Below are positions 13,973-25,500 of a stretch of DNA of 64,000 nt, piece by piece. Origin of the DNA: Owenia fusiformis (Eukaryota > Annelida > Polychaeta > Sabellida > Oweniidae); the NCBI GenBank assembly GCA_903813345.2, contig CAIIXF020000012.1:721318-785317 (forward strand). The letters run 5' to 3'. How positions within the stretch are numbered: the stretch's first letter is position 1; each line of letters begins with the position of its first letter. The translations under genes and the position numbers were made by a program. The notes under the pieces are model-generated. The model did not search any database. It had not been told where the DNA came from and worked only from the letters and a program-made list of their open reading frames with translations.

Positions 13973-14116
13973 GATCATCCTATAGTCGGTTCAGGATATT
14001 GGCATTATCCCTTGGCCAATATAATATATCTACCCTCGGGACCTACGGCCCTCGGGCAGATATATTATATTGGCCTCGGGATAATCCCAATATCCTGAAC
14101 CTCATATAGGATAATC
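13973..14116. mobile_element. 144-bp foldback element
   Basis: Two arms of about 65 nt, each the near-perfect inverse of the other, flank a short spacer (ACCTACGGC, about 14041-14049). Key arm segments are GGTTCAGGATATTGG and GGCCAATATAATATATCT on the left and their complements on the right. It would fold into a very stable hairpin. I see no clear target duplication, so its superfamily is not assigned. Confidence 0.75.
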
Positions 14117-16500
14117 TCTATATATTCAATCCAATCGTTCGCTCGTCACATCGAGTTGACTAAAAAAGTCAGAAATGAAATTGCAATATTTCAAAACCTA
14201 AAGTCGGTATTAACCAATTATTGGCCGAAATTCGTGACCCCAAAGGAGTACCATAATCTAGTATATAATCCTCTCATTGAATTCAGGAATATTTTCAAAG
14301 AAATCGCGAACATTTAACTTCACGTAAAAAATCATAAATTACTGACGAAAGTTGTGATGATCAATGATGATCACCAAGAAGTAGAATGTACGAAAAGCGA
14401 GTGCATATATATGTTTTTTAATAAACCCATGCGTCTGTTGGGACTTATAAGTCGGTTAACCGCACTTCTGCAAGGGATGTAAACATCACAACTGAATGTC
14501 ATGACTTCAAACCACAAACAGATGTCAGACACGAGATCAATGAGGGAGATTCGGTGTTGATGCGTTGGAGCATGACAAATCATGATATAATTCAAAACAC
14601 ATTTAGTTAGTTAGGTCTATTTGTACAGTATAAGTAAACGCCATTAGTACATTAGTAAGGTTAATTTCATTGTGGTCTCAATTTCAATTGAGATCAGAAT
14701 TCGATATTTTGTGGCGGGATAACATTTTTATGGAATTATATTTTTCAATCCAGGCTACCATCTCTACCTCCCAAATGGATTTTAAGTTGTTGCAAAAATC
14801 TAAAAATAAATAAGGTCTACATTCACCTGGTAAGGTCATGAGTTTCTATCACTGAACTTTCAAAACAATTAATTCCTAGTTGTATTATCTCTAGCACAAT
14901 CAAAACAACGAGTAAATCTGACGTCTATATCTAACTCCTAAGAGATGAAACACAGAACAGTTGTCCTTATAAACCCACTAAAATCTTGTTCTCCAAATGT
15001 TGATAAAATACAGAAGCATGTTAATGTTATTTCCGACTGGGATGTTAAACGCCTCCACGTTGAGTAAAAAATAGTTCACCTTCTGACTAAATCGTCCCTA
15101 AGACATTAATTACCACTGTCAGGTCAGAGTTTATTAATTCCAACACTGGATGTGTGTCAAAATAGATTTTTGACAATTTGCGCTCTTTGGTTCGTCTACT
15201 CTTCTTAAAAGAGAGCTTCGTCGACTCGTAGTTTATAAGTAGACTCTGCGCGCAGGGTAATTATGGGCGATGCATTGTGGGATCCACAGCCTTTACTATC
15301 CTTTTGGAATAGTTCAAACGTTAGGTAAAGAGGGACTCTGATAAATCAGAATGTGGGCGATGGTTTACCCTGATACTCATGGCCTAGGATAGCATGGGGC
15401 TCTATCTTCGGGCGTAGAGGTCCATGTAGTAAAAGTAACTATCCTCTTAATAAGACTAATAAATGTGAAATTCTGTGACTGTCGTTCTGTTCAATATCAA
15501 GAGACCCGATATCTAGAGGCGAGTACTAATTACTGTCTATGAGGTGCTGTTTTAGGAAGCGAAACCAATTTGTATTTAGGATAAGAAAAAGAGATATAAA
15601 GTGCGCTATAAAGGAAGTGAAATGAATTATTTAAAAGGGTAAGTGCCAACCTTTATCCTATAGTCCTGGCCGTATCAGTAGTGATTACTACTCTCTAATT
15701 AGGAAAGACAAGTTCACACTTTTGTTGCGCTCTTTTAAAACCAAGAATGTAACCCAAGAAAAGAGTTATATCATATTATCCCCCCAATTCCAGTCTCCAC
15801 AATTTCTGTCTCCCGGAGGAGATCCCATTTTGTTTTACAATCCCATTGACATATTTATGACTAATCAACGCCTATTTATAGATATAAGACATAACATATC
15901 TGTGTAACTCCGTCGACAAGTGGCTAACACTTCACAATTATGTTCCAGACTCTCAACAACTATAGGACCCTTGCGACACATATTAAGTAACATCTAACAG
16001 GCCTCGGGTATTTTAAGTGGAGTTTCGTGTTTTGAGGAATTCAAATTAAACGTAAATGAGTTCAATTGTGAAGTTATAAGTTCAAGGAATGTTAATTTAC
16101 GTTGCAATAAAAACAATGTGTAACAAATCAAAAACGACGACAGTGACAAAATCCGTCTTGCGTCAAGTCTACGAATCCCCTCCATATCTATTTAACGTTA
16201 ACCACTTCAAGAAACGAAATGATGCGGAGACACCTCAGTCACGGGGACTTGGAATTAGACCACGATCAATCAAATAATTTGTTTTTATCTGATAGAATAA
16301 AATTCCCATTCAAAATGATCAAATGATCTAAAAGACGTTTTTGGATGAGATAATTTGAAATTTGAAGTATTGCATAATGTTGTCATGCGTATTTAATGAT
16401 GAAGAATGTTAAACAACTGTTAAGTCAATACTTTCTTGGTTTTTGTATTTAAACTGGAAATCAGTATCATCCTTCATTTTTATGAAAATTTAATACTTAC

Positions 16501-16629
16501 ATTCATTCTTGATGAAATACCATTGGTTTTATTATTTTCATTATTTAAGTTCCAGTTTTCTTCCATGTCGTTTTGATTATTTTCCGGACGCATTCCAAGT
16601 TCTTCCATTTGCTCTCTTGTTAATTTCAT
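16501..16629 (-). CDS. alternative first coding exon, 43 codons
   Basis: The minus-strand exon begins MKLTREQMEELGMRPEN, is rich in Asn and Glu, and ends ISSRMN directly before a consensus donor GTAAGT (GT at 16500-16499). An in-frame TAA lies five codons upstream of the ATG, so it is a first coding exon and not an internal one. It ends in phase 0 and so can splice to the shared terminal exon (1333), giving 335 residues. No domain is recognised in the 43 residues; the start (TREQMEELG) would suit a short helix. Confidence 0.6.
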
Positions 16630-17655
16630 TATTTTGAATGTTTACGATTACTTTAACTTAACTGCTTATTAATTGTATTAAGTCAAGATTTTTGTTGTTT
16701 ATAGAAGTGTTCTGCTCTGTAGTTGAGGTCTGTCTGAAGACGTTAAAACCAGGAGTTTACTTTTATCACAGTTTTTACTGCAAGAATTTCTGAGTCATTT
16801 AAGTTAATAGCTTAACCACAAAAGTCGAGTTAGCTGGGAACTCGCACTTAAAAGATCACCTTTAATACATAGCGCAACATTACCAAATGTATTTCTAATC
16901 GACTGCATATTTTTGTATTTTATATATTTGCCTATAATTTAGAATTTTGAAATATTAGTTATTGCGCTGTTCTTAACTGGATTGCATTTTCTGAATTGTA
17001 TTTTGAATATTAGAAAAAAGTTCAGGATGTTTTATTCGCTGGGAGTTTGATCTAAAAAAGGACAGAAAATATTGGTATTGCCGGCCTTTTTATTTCAGTT
17101 TCTACCAACGATATTTACATTCTTGGTAAAATTTGAATAGATAAATTTGTATCATATTAAAGTGTCATATCTTTACACTTTTATTCATTATTCAGTTTTA
17201 TAGTCTTAAACTATGTTTATTTACACCCTTATTGTTTTACAGGATTTCTACTCTTATTAGACACAGGAATTAATATATAACTTTTATTGACTTTGTCGGA
17301 GCATGGCCTTTGTTGAGTTGGTGTAAATAACTAAAATACGACATGACTACACTTTGAACGGAACAAATCAAGACTATTTTATGTTTTTCATTACATCATA
17401 CATGCTCAATAATATTTTGGATTCGTTTATACATCGGCTTTCACTCCGAATTATTTTGGTAAAATAAATGGCAAGTATTTGCGACATGTCGTCACAAATA
17501 GATCCATCAGCTACAAAAAATACTACTGAAAATAACATTGTACACTTGTAAAATATACCCCCCCCCACATCAATATTAATTATGTAGAAGGGCAAAAAAG
17601 ATTATATGGTTAAAAATGAACAGATATAGACAATTTATTTTCAGAACACACCTAC
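16630..17655 (-). other. intron or 5' region between alternative first exons
   Basis: AT-rich sequence with no supported exon. The stretch just above 16629 presumably contains the 5' UTR and promoter of the 43-codon first exon. Confidence 0.4.
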
Positions 17656-17880
17656 CTGTGCTTCAGCCAATGATCGTAACAAATCATACATGACGGTCCC
17701 CCTGAGTTCCCCCAACCTATTGGCGTCATCTCCGTTCTTCTCGCTGTAGAAGACATATTCGCTACTTGTACTGCAGTTACGGTTTTGAATCGGGCCTGGA
17801 TTATGCTCATATCGGTATATTTCGCTGCTTAGTTCGTCACTGTCAAGTTTTCTAAAGCTATATGCCCCAGATCGAGACAT
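17656..17880 (-). CDS. alternative (distal) first coding exon, 75 codons
   Basis: This is the most distal of three first coding exons of the minus-strand gene. It starts MSRSGAYSFRKLDSDELS and ends with a possible amphipathic segment, VMYDLLRSLAEAQ, followed by the donor GTAGGT (GT at 17655-17654). It ends in phase 0 and joins the shared terminal exon to give the longest predicted isoform, 367 residues. No signal peptide, transmembrane helix or known domain is visible. Its start lies about 4.6 kb from the first TRAFD1-like exon on the opposite strand, so the two genes are arranged head to head. Confidence 0.65.
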
Positions 17881-18813
17881 ATTCCCAAATAATATTTATG
17901 TTCAATGAATTTTCAGTATTTCACTCTGTGTCACAACTGCTAATAAAACTGTTGTGAAAGTGCTGTCAGTTTGAATCCATGTACTAACTTGTAAATCGAT
18001 GTACTCGAAACTGCCCTCGAGCACTTCAAAACGTAACAGCATCCCTTTCCAGTTTTTAATTTATTATTTTGCGTGATAATCATTAAACCGTTATGATCAT
18101 TACATAGATAGTTATATAAGATGTGCTCACTGTAACGAAAAATATATAATATGGACCAGCGTGATATACCAGATATAGGTATTTAAATTACATTGTTTTA
18201 CATTAATAAAATTTGAGATAATGAAGACTGCCCGAAAGTTGCCAAAATTCCTCCAATCAATATGTTGATTAAATATCATTAAGCGCTACATGGTTTCTAC
18301 TCTTGAAAACGAGGTGGTACCAAATTATTTCAAAGAGGAGAGCAAACAGTGTCAGTAAAAAAACTGACACGGATAATAAAACTGATTGATAAAAAAATGT
18401 ATGCCAATGAAGGAATTCATTTAGATCTACTTTATTTGTAGTACTATATTTCAAGTACAAGCTATTCGCTTACGAATATATACATTATTTCAATTTTTTA
18501 ACTATGTACTTTACAAAAAACTCATGTCATGTTTCGTCTCCCCCACATTCTGTAATTATATAAACAGTGGTATTGTAGAAGTATACTTTGAGGTGGTAAT
18601 GTTGTTATAGTCAAATTCAGTGAAAATGTCAAATATCTATATTTTGAACCTGATATTATTAGGTTCGTTCAAAAAGCGTTTTGCACTGAATAATTTTAAT
18701 TGGCACAAAACATTTTGTACGACCCTAGTCACAATATTATATGTAAATGTTGTGAATTTGTAACAATTACTTTGTTAGTAAAGAAAATTGAGATTCTTCA
18801 AATTGGGATTACA

Positions 18814-19734
18814 CAGGGTGTCTCAAAAAAGGGAACCGGTGTAAAAGGGTAGGTGGTCCTATCAAATTTTGGTCCTACTCTCTATTGATTTATATGGTGA
18901 CCTAATTACAATTATTTTCCTTATCATTTATACACAGTCAGGGCCAGTAAGGGCCATAAGGAAAGGGGACCATAATCCCCAGGGGAACATAATTTCTTTT
19001 ACACCGGGCTTATTTCTCAAATATGAATAATAATAGAATATTTTCACAGCTACAATCTGACAGGTTATGATGTCATCTTTCTTATGATATCAGAGTTGTC
19101 TTTTTTCTTTCACGGATGACTGGGTTCTTAGAGATTTAAGTGACCATGTCAGAAAAGGGTTTGTGCCACTTTTTATTTCATGAATGATTGAACAATGGGG
19201 GATTAAAATGGCTATGCCAGGATGGTTTTCACCCTGTGACTTCTTCCTTTGGGGTTATCTCAAGGATAAAGTCTGCACAACATTACCAAGAGGCATTAAT
19301 AATCTAAGGGGCAGGATTGTTGCAGCAATGGAGGATCTAAGAGGACAGAGAGCCATCATCAGGGATGCAATACGTGCGATGAGATCTAGGGCACACATCT
19401 GCCTTGAAAGGAATGGGGGTCATGTTGAAGGACACTGGGGTCAAAACAACTATGAATGGACATTGGGATTGAAAAGGGGTGTTAAATAAGATTTGTGTAA
19501 CTTTAATTGGAATAAAAGAGTAATATCCTGATGTTTTTTTGTTACTTATCACTATGTTATGATTGTGATTTGGCTATTGCTCAGTCATCCGTGGAGGAAA
19601 ATAATCATCTTGATACCATATGAAAGGGGATATAATGACGCAAATTACAGTACCTGCAAATAGTCCCTAACATTATTCATCTTTTCAGAAATTAGCACTG
19701 ATTTATTCTCGGTTTCCTTTTTTGAGACACCCTG
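18814..19734 (+). mobile_element. degenerate Tc1/mariner-type DNA transposon, 921 bp
   Basis: It is bounded by 24-bp terminal inverted repeats with one mismatch, beginning CAGGGTGTCTCAAAAAAGG and continuing into GAACC (left) or AAACC (right). The right end is followed by TA; the left flank reads CA, a probable decay of the TA target duplication. Inside is a 102-codon remnant resembling the C-terminal end of Tc1/mariner-type transposases (19184-19489). The N-terminal DNA-binding and most of the catalytic regions are missing, so it is not autonomous. Confidence 0.8.
19184..19489 (+). pseudogene. transposase C-terminal remnant
   Basis: The open frame contains SPCDFFLWGYLKDKV and, after a Leu/Arg-rich helix, CLERNGGHVEG. 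The CDFFLWG..KD block and the C...NGGH(V/F)E ending are characteristic of mariner/Tc1-related DDE transposases widespread in invertebrate genomes (recalled, not searched). The full transposase would be about 340 residues, and only the last hundred or so survive, so this is a fossil. It lies within the TIRs of the surrounding element. Confidence 0.7.
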
Positions 19735-20308
19735 TAGGGTAACCACAGTATGTCGATGGTAGGCTATCGCATTTGAAAGTTGTGTTTATAGATGACGATT
19801 TCTAAATGTGTTAATCTTAAAGGTGAGTTCATGTTTAGGCCCCGGGTTAAGGCATATGAACTTCACAGGACGCGACTATCATTAGCCTTCCCAGGTGTAT
19901 GCTATCCAAATTTCTAGGCGTTCATATTTTTGGTGCAAACACATACTCTCTAAATTGACGAGACTTCAAACGAGATCGGAAAAAAATATTTTTTTCCAAA
20001 AGTTATAATCAAAAGCAAAGGTATGTTACTGAAAGTTAAACAAATACAATCACTTTATTTACCACATGTATCATCAAACAGAATATATCTGAATCTCGTC
20101 TATATTTGATTTTGAATTCCCTACTGTAGTTTTGTCAAATTAGTCTTGTTTTGATTGAGAAATCAATCAACTCAAAATGAAAATGATTTGTCATTCATTC
20201 GATTCATAGATTGGAGATCTATCAATCTAGATGTGGTGTCTATTGAAATGGAAAAATATCATATCAAATTGAGTGATTACTCTGCATGAGTAGTCTAGAA
20301 TAATTCTA

Positions 20309-20881
20309 CAGTGGGGGACAAAAACAAAACGCAACATTCACAAGTTGTCACAATGAGCTAATTTCCAAGTTTCGTGTCTCAAACTCTCCCAAGCGGTAGA
20401 AAAATAATTCCCATTCACTAAAGTAGCACAATAAATGAATACAAAGCTTCATACCTGCAAATAATGGATAAATCCCTACCAAATCGAATGAATGTTTTCA
20501 TGAATCGCCATGTTTGTCATCCAAGGAAGGTTGACTCCCAGAATGCAACATCAGTTACCGTATTTACTCATGACAGGTTTCAAAATGGCGGAACAGCATT
20601 TTGAAAGCTGGCACGTGTCATGTTGCATTCTGGGAGCCAATCCTCCATTCCGGCGCAATCGGGCAACAAAATCACCTCAACATTTGAAGAGGCGGCATAA
20701 CATGTGAATATCCACTTCAACTTTTGAAGTTCTTATTTGTCATTAGGGACACAAATTCCACTATATTTGGACTTACTCAGACGGAGAAAATAGAGCACTG
20801 AATACACTGAGGTAAGAATTTATTACATGTGCGACAGCATGTAATTTTCATAGCTTTTGCAATTCTTTATGATCCCCACTG
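20309..20881. mobile_element. 573-bp TIR element with TA flanks
   Basis: The left end starts CAGTGGGGGACAAA after TA (20307-20308). The right end, read inversely, starts CAGTGGGGATCATAAAG and is bounded by TA (20882-20883). Inside, about 20528-20650, is a second inverted repeat (GACTCCCAGAATGCAACAT and ATGTTGCATTCTGGGAGCC), so the element is a nested palindrome. No transposase is present. It is a non-autonomous Tc1/mariner-like element by its TA target and CAGT start. Confidence 0.65.
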
Positions 20882-21253
20882 TAGCCATGGACCAGGTCTG
20901 GGCCCGGGGGTAGTCTATTTCCAATACACCGAATATCCTGAGAATATTTTCAACCAAATTTCAAAAAAAATATCAGACTAGAGGATATAGTCTAGGCCCG
21001 GGGGTCTGGGTTAGAGGAGGCAAGACCCCAGAGCTTAGAAGATGAGATATTTTGCTTACCGCCTTCGTTTGTTCGAATTTTCACCTTATGTTATGATATT
21101 ATTCGAAGCATTTTTCGAAAATTTTGAAACTGCTATTGTATGACATCATTTGTCTGTCGATTTGACCAATCATTGATAATATCATCTCAATACGCTTTTA
21201 CATTATAGATGTATTTCATCTCTGAACCCTGGGGTTATTCCTAGTATGTATCC

Positions 21254-21282
21254 AACAGACCGAATATGATATTCGGTCTGTT
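21254..21282. repeat. 29-bp near-perfect palindrome
   Basis: Two 14-nt arms, AACAGACCGAATAT and its exact inverse, are separated by one G. A related CACCGAATATCCTGAG occurs at about 20927, and GGCCCGGGGGT occurs twice (20900 and 20995), suggesting a decayed element between 20900 and 21300. Confidence 0.6.
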
Positions 21283-22455
21283 ATGATTGATACCCCTGGC
21301 ATGGAAATCTCGGCGATATTTTGTGCACATAAATATCTCGTTTATTACAAGAATGTTCACCTTGAAAATTGGTGAATATGTTGAAAAGATGTTCATCTTA
21401 AACTAGAAGCAAAAATATTTGTATAAGGCGGGTACAAGTTGATATAAAATAATGAAATGTTCAGACTCACCAAAAGTTCAGGATGTGTTCATAAGTACAT
21501 CGCGAAATCAATGTCAAGGACGTTTTGAGTTCACGAGATCCAAACGAGATATGCAAATTTTTGAACTTTGACAACACATGACCACTTGATTACCTCGGCC
21601 TTCTTCATGAATATTTCCGCTCTATTTACTATAAATGACGAGATTAATCGGGATAATGATAATAAATGACTAGATCTAATAAATTCCCGCACAAATGGAA
21701 TTTATCAATACGCTTCCGTAATGTTGCTCCGTCAGTTCCACGTGTTATTTGTTTACAAATAGACTGACGTCACTGGCTAAATCTCGTTTATCGTGAGAAT
21801 TGGCATTGCCAAAATGGCTTGACCTAATCAATGGCTTCGCTACAAGAAGCGTCTGTACATTTTATGAATATCTTCAGTAAGAGGACAATATACGAAAAAA
21901 TAATATTGTAAGTTCTTTATAAGGTAATCATTTTATCATTAAACAAACTTATTTGTAACATTTATACAACACCACATTTTACAATAGGTGACTTACAGTC
22001 TGAATTTATTCAGACGAAGGATACAGTCTAGGGTTATTCCCCCTCTTTGTCTTAAATGTAGCCTTAGCGATGTCACATATGTTAAACACACATAGGCCTG
22101 GGAAAAAGTTGTAGTAGATCTAAGCTTGTATAGAAAGAGACATCAAGCTTTTATTTTCAAATATTGTGTTGGTTACGTGTATCAACATCAAACCTTGGAC
22201 TATAATCACCTGGAATGGCAACTTCAAGGTTTATCTACAAGATTGGTCTGTTAGTCTGTCTCCCATTATTAAAATAACATACAAATCCCAAGTTACATTG
22301 ATCTATTACATCCCATCTCATGTAGAACTATGTCACCTAATTAATTACTTATGTTGGTTCTGTAGCAGAGATCTATGGTACCTGTGTGAAACCTCAAAAA
22401 GTATACATATGTATATAGCTTTTCATCATACATATACTATTTCCTTGTATTTCAG

Positions 22456-22550
22456 GAAAAACTGTTTAATGGAAGACATTGTTACTGTAGACATAGAATC
22501 TAGCAGAACTGCAAAATGTCGGAACAAGAAATGAAATACTGCAGCAATTG
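22456..22550 (+). CDS. TRAFD1: TRAFD1-like exon 1: 5' UTR and first 11 codons
   Basis: An acceptor (TTTCAG ending at 22455) opens the exon. 5' UTR runs to 22515, and the coding part starts at ATG 22516 with MSEQEMKYCSN. The donor GTAGAT follows 22550 and splits the codon of C12, so the first zinc-finger CxxC is divided by the intron. This start is chosen because it places C9-x2-C12 where the family has its first finger. The ATG at 22957, which gives a longer uninterrupted frame, would lose it. Confidence 0.8.
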
Positions 22551-25500
22551 GTAGATATGATTTTAGATGAAGTCTATAAAAATTCAATTTTTATTTTAGA
22601 ATGATATTGATAGATACATTACCATTTTGAAGTAAATAAAAACAAATTTTGTTCACAATGCCACGCCTCTGACAAATTTATTAAACATAATTCAAATATA
22701 AAGTCAATTTACAAGTCTTCAAGAAGTCTTCAATATGCTAGCCCAATTTCTTAACCTGAATGAAATACTTTTTTATCCTGAGAAAGAATGAGGAAAATGT
22801 TCACTGTTAATATATTTTTAAAGAAGAACTTTTTGAAATCTTTTGTTTTGTCCATGTGGATCATAGTGCTATAATCAGACAGGTTGTTACCAGAAATGCA
22901 GTCCAGAATCCAACTTTGATATTTTTTCATATGTTTTCAGTAAGCGAGATATTGCCATGGTGAACTACACCATGCATGAGTTACATTGTCGTAGGAACAT
23001 TGTGTTGTGTGAACACTGCAAAGAACCAGTGCCCAGAACAGAAATGGAGGAACACTTTGAGGAAGAGCATGCAAAAGTTAATTGTGAACTCTGTAAGAAG
23101 CCTATAGAAAAGTCCAAACTTGAAGAACATAAGGTAAAGAATGTTATCAACTTCCTCAACTCCCCATTCCTGAACGAAGTTATTAACTGTTGGATATTTT
23201 TTCATGTACGTTTTTCAATCAATCAATATTCTTCACCAATGAAATCATAATTAACCCCTCCCTCTGACATAATTCCACATTGGTTGACATTTGGATAGCA
23301 TCCCTTACTGTCTTGAACTCTTGTTGATGCAGCCCAATTTTTTTTATTTGTATAAAAGTGCATCTTTATTTATGATTATAATGAATTCCCAATGTGATAT
23401 TGAAGTAGTTCGTCACTTACCGGAAGTGATGCTTTTATATTTTCAATATCTTATTTTAATTTTAAAAAATTGGAGAATTAAAGCAGCTGTTAAATGTATT
23501 ATTCTTACTCATTATATTTCAGGATGTTTGTCCTAAAAGACTGGCTAAATGTCCGTTTTGTGAACTAGAGCAGCCTCATTCTGAATTGAAAGAACACGAA
23601 GACTTCTGCGGAACAAGGACAGAGTTTTGCGCGAACTGCAGCCAGTACATTATGGTAAAACACTTAAATCAACACGAGGATTCAAACTGTGCATTCCCTG
23701 AACCTAAAAACCAGCCCAGCTCCCAGAATTCCCGACATGAACCTGATATTATTGCCTTAGATGATACGTTTAGTCCATTTGCGATGGAGGAATTTGGTCG
23801 TTTGACTGACATGCACAATTTGGTTAACCCAAAAACTCATGGAGCATATGGGGGAGCAAATGTTAATTCAAATACTGGGATTAATGCAAATCGATCAAAA
23901 CGGACAAATGGCAACACTGTTCCACAGAATAGACCAAATAGAAGTAACATGCCACGCAGCTCTGCAATAACTAGTCATAGCTTACCACGCAATAGGGGAA
24001 CAAACCAAACTTTGCCACACAACAGAAGTACAAACCAAAACGAGTTGCCACGCAGTAGAGATGCAGCTGGGGTTGATTTACCACGTAATAGACAAGCCCA
24101 GGGAATTAATTCTAGCAGTAACTCAACCAACAGAACTAAGAAGGTTTTGAACAAAGGATCAGGAGCAGCTAGTAACCCAAGAACTACATCTAGTAATATT
24201 CCTGACACTGGTAACTTAATTTTATTCTCTGCTTGAAATACAAGATCTAATCAGAATAAAACTGTATTTATTGTTGTAATCAGAGTGTAGCAGTTGTAGT
24301 GTAGTTGTTGTTATAGTGTAGCCTCTTGACTTCAAGTTGTTTCAAATTCAAAAAATTTCTAATTTAGGAGGAGGATCCAGTGGATTAGGAAATGACCTTG
24401 ACAGATTGCTGGCCATGCACTTGGCACATGATCTCACTCCAGATGACCTTGATGACCCTGACCTTGATGAAAGGTCAAATAATGAAGAATGCCTGCCTTG
24501 TGAGTTCTGTGGAAAACCTTTTCCATTTGACTCCCTCATACAACACCAGGTTTGTTTATTACTAAATTAAATCTTAGATTTCATACTGTATATAGTCTCA
24601 CACTTTTTTGTAGAGGTATACGGCATTTGCATTTGGTGGTTTGTGTTCTGCATTTGGTGGTCAGCATTCAGTGTCTTTAATAAATGGCAGGTGGTGTCAT
24701 TTTGTATGTTAATGCCTTGTATTATTTTATAAATAAACAAACATTTATGGATCACACCAGATCAAAGTCAATATTTCAAGTCAAACCTGAAGGATGTTTT
24801 AAAGTTGCTCCTGTGCATTTTGTCGTTGCTCTTGTTTCATAAGTACTACTTTTGCCTTATTATTCCTTTCAGCCCTTACTAGACTCTCTAAACTAGAACA
24901 GAGATTCTTAATCAGTGCTGTATCTTTTATTAAAATGTATTTTTTATATTTCAGACTGGTTGTGGCCCCTCAGAGCTCCATACCCCATCCCCCGACTCCA
25001 ATATCTCAACCCCCATTCCTGATAGAGCTTCCACCCCTCCAAATGCCATACATTCCAACCCTGATGCCAACAATAGTCCCTCCAGAAGGAACACATCGCC
25101 AAGGACCAATCCTCCGCCAAATATGGTTGATAACCTAGCGTATCTCACAGCACATGAATGGTAGGTGGTAATCACCTTATATGGTAGGTGGTAATTACCT
25201 TATATCAGATTTGCTTCATATCAGCCTTATTTTAATTTTTTGTGATCCACATATAACTCACTTTTTTCTTGATGTGAACTGGATAGAGGGTGAAGAGTTA
25301 AGTAAAAAGTAAGTGAAAATAAAATAAAAAGACTGCTGAAGTATGAATATGTAGATTCTGAATGTCTGAACTGATATCTATGTTAAATAATAAAATTAAA
25401 AAGGAAAATCTTTTTTAGATGTTCTCTTGTTACAATCCATCATACACGTATTTATCACATCCTTGTGTTATGATTTGCTTGCTATCTCTTATTCTGTATA

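Larger units (their letters stand above)
4064..16500 (-). other. long intron with repeats, no supported exon
   Basis: This 12.4-kb stretch separates the 10-codon and 43-codon first exons. It holds the minisatellite at 10880-11755, the related repeats at 12465-12605 and 15190-15230, the foldback at 13973-14116, an 18-bp palindrome at about 6737-6754 and several poly-C tracts (8046, 8415, 13770). Open frames here are short and lack codon-like composition or credible splice partners. I see no gene. Confidence 0.5.
17881..22455. other. intergenic region between divergent genes
   Basis: This lies between the distal first exon of the unrecognised gene (minus) and the TRAFD1-like gene (plus). It contains the transposon remnants at 18814-19734 and 20309-20881 and the palindrome at 21254-21282. 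A 5' UTR exon of the TRAFD1-like gene may lie near 21840-21920, where a GTAATC donor occurs at 21921, but this is unproven. Confidence 0.5.

Noticed and set aside
22166-22534. 122-codon plus-strand frame at the start of the TRAFD1-like gene
   Set aside because: It crosses a splice acceptor and the true start at 22516 in a different frame, and has no homology.
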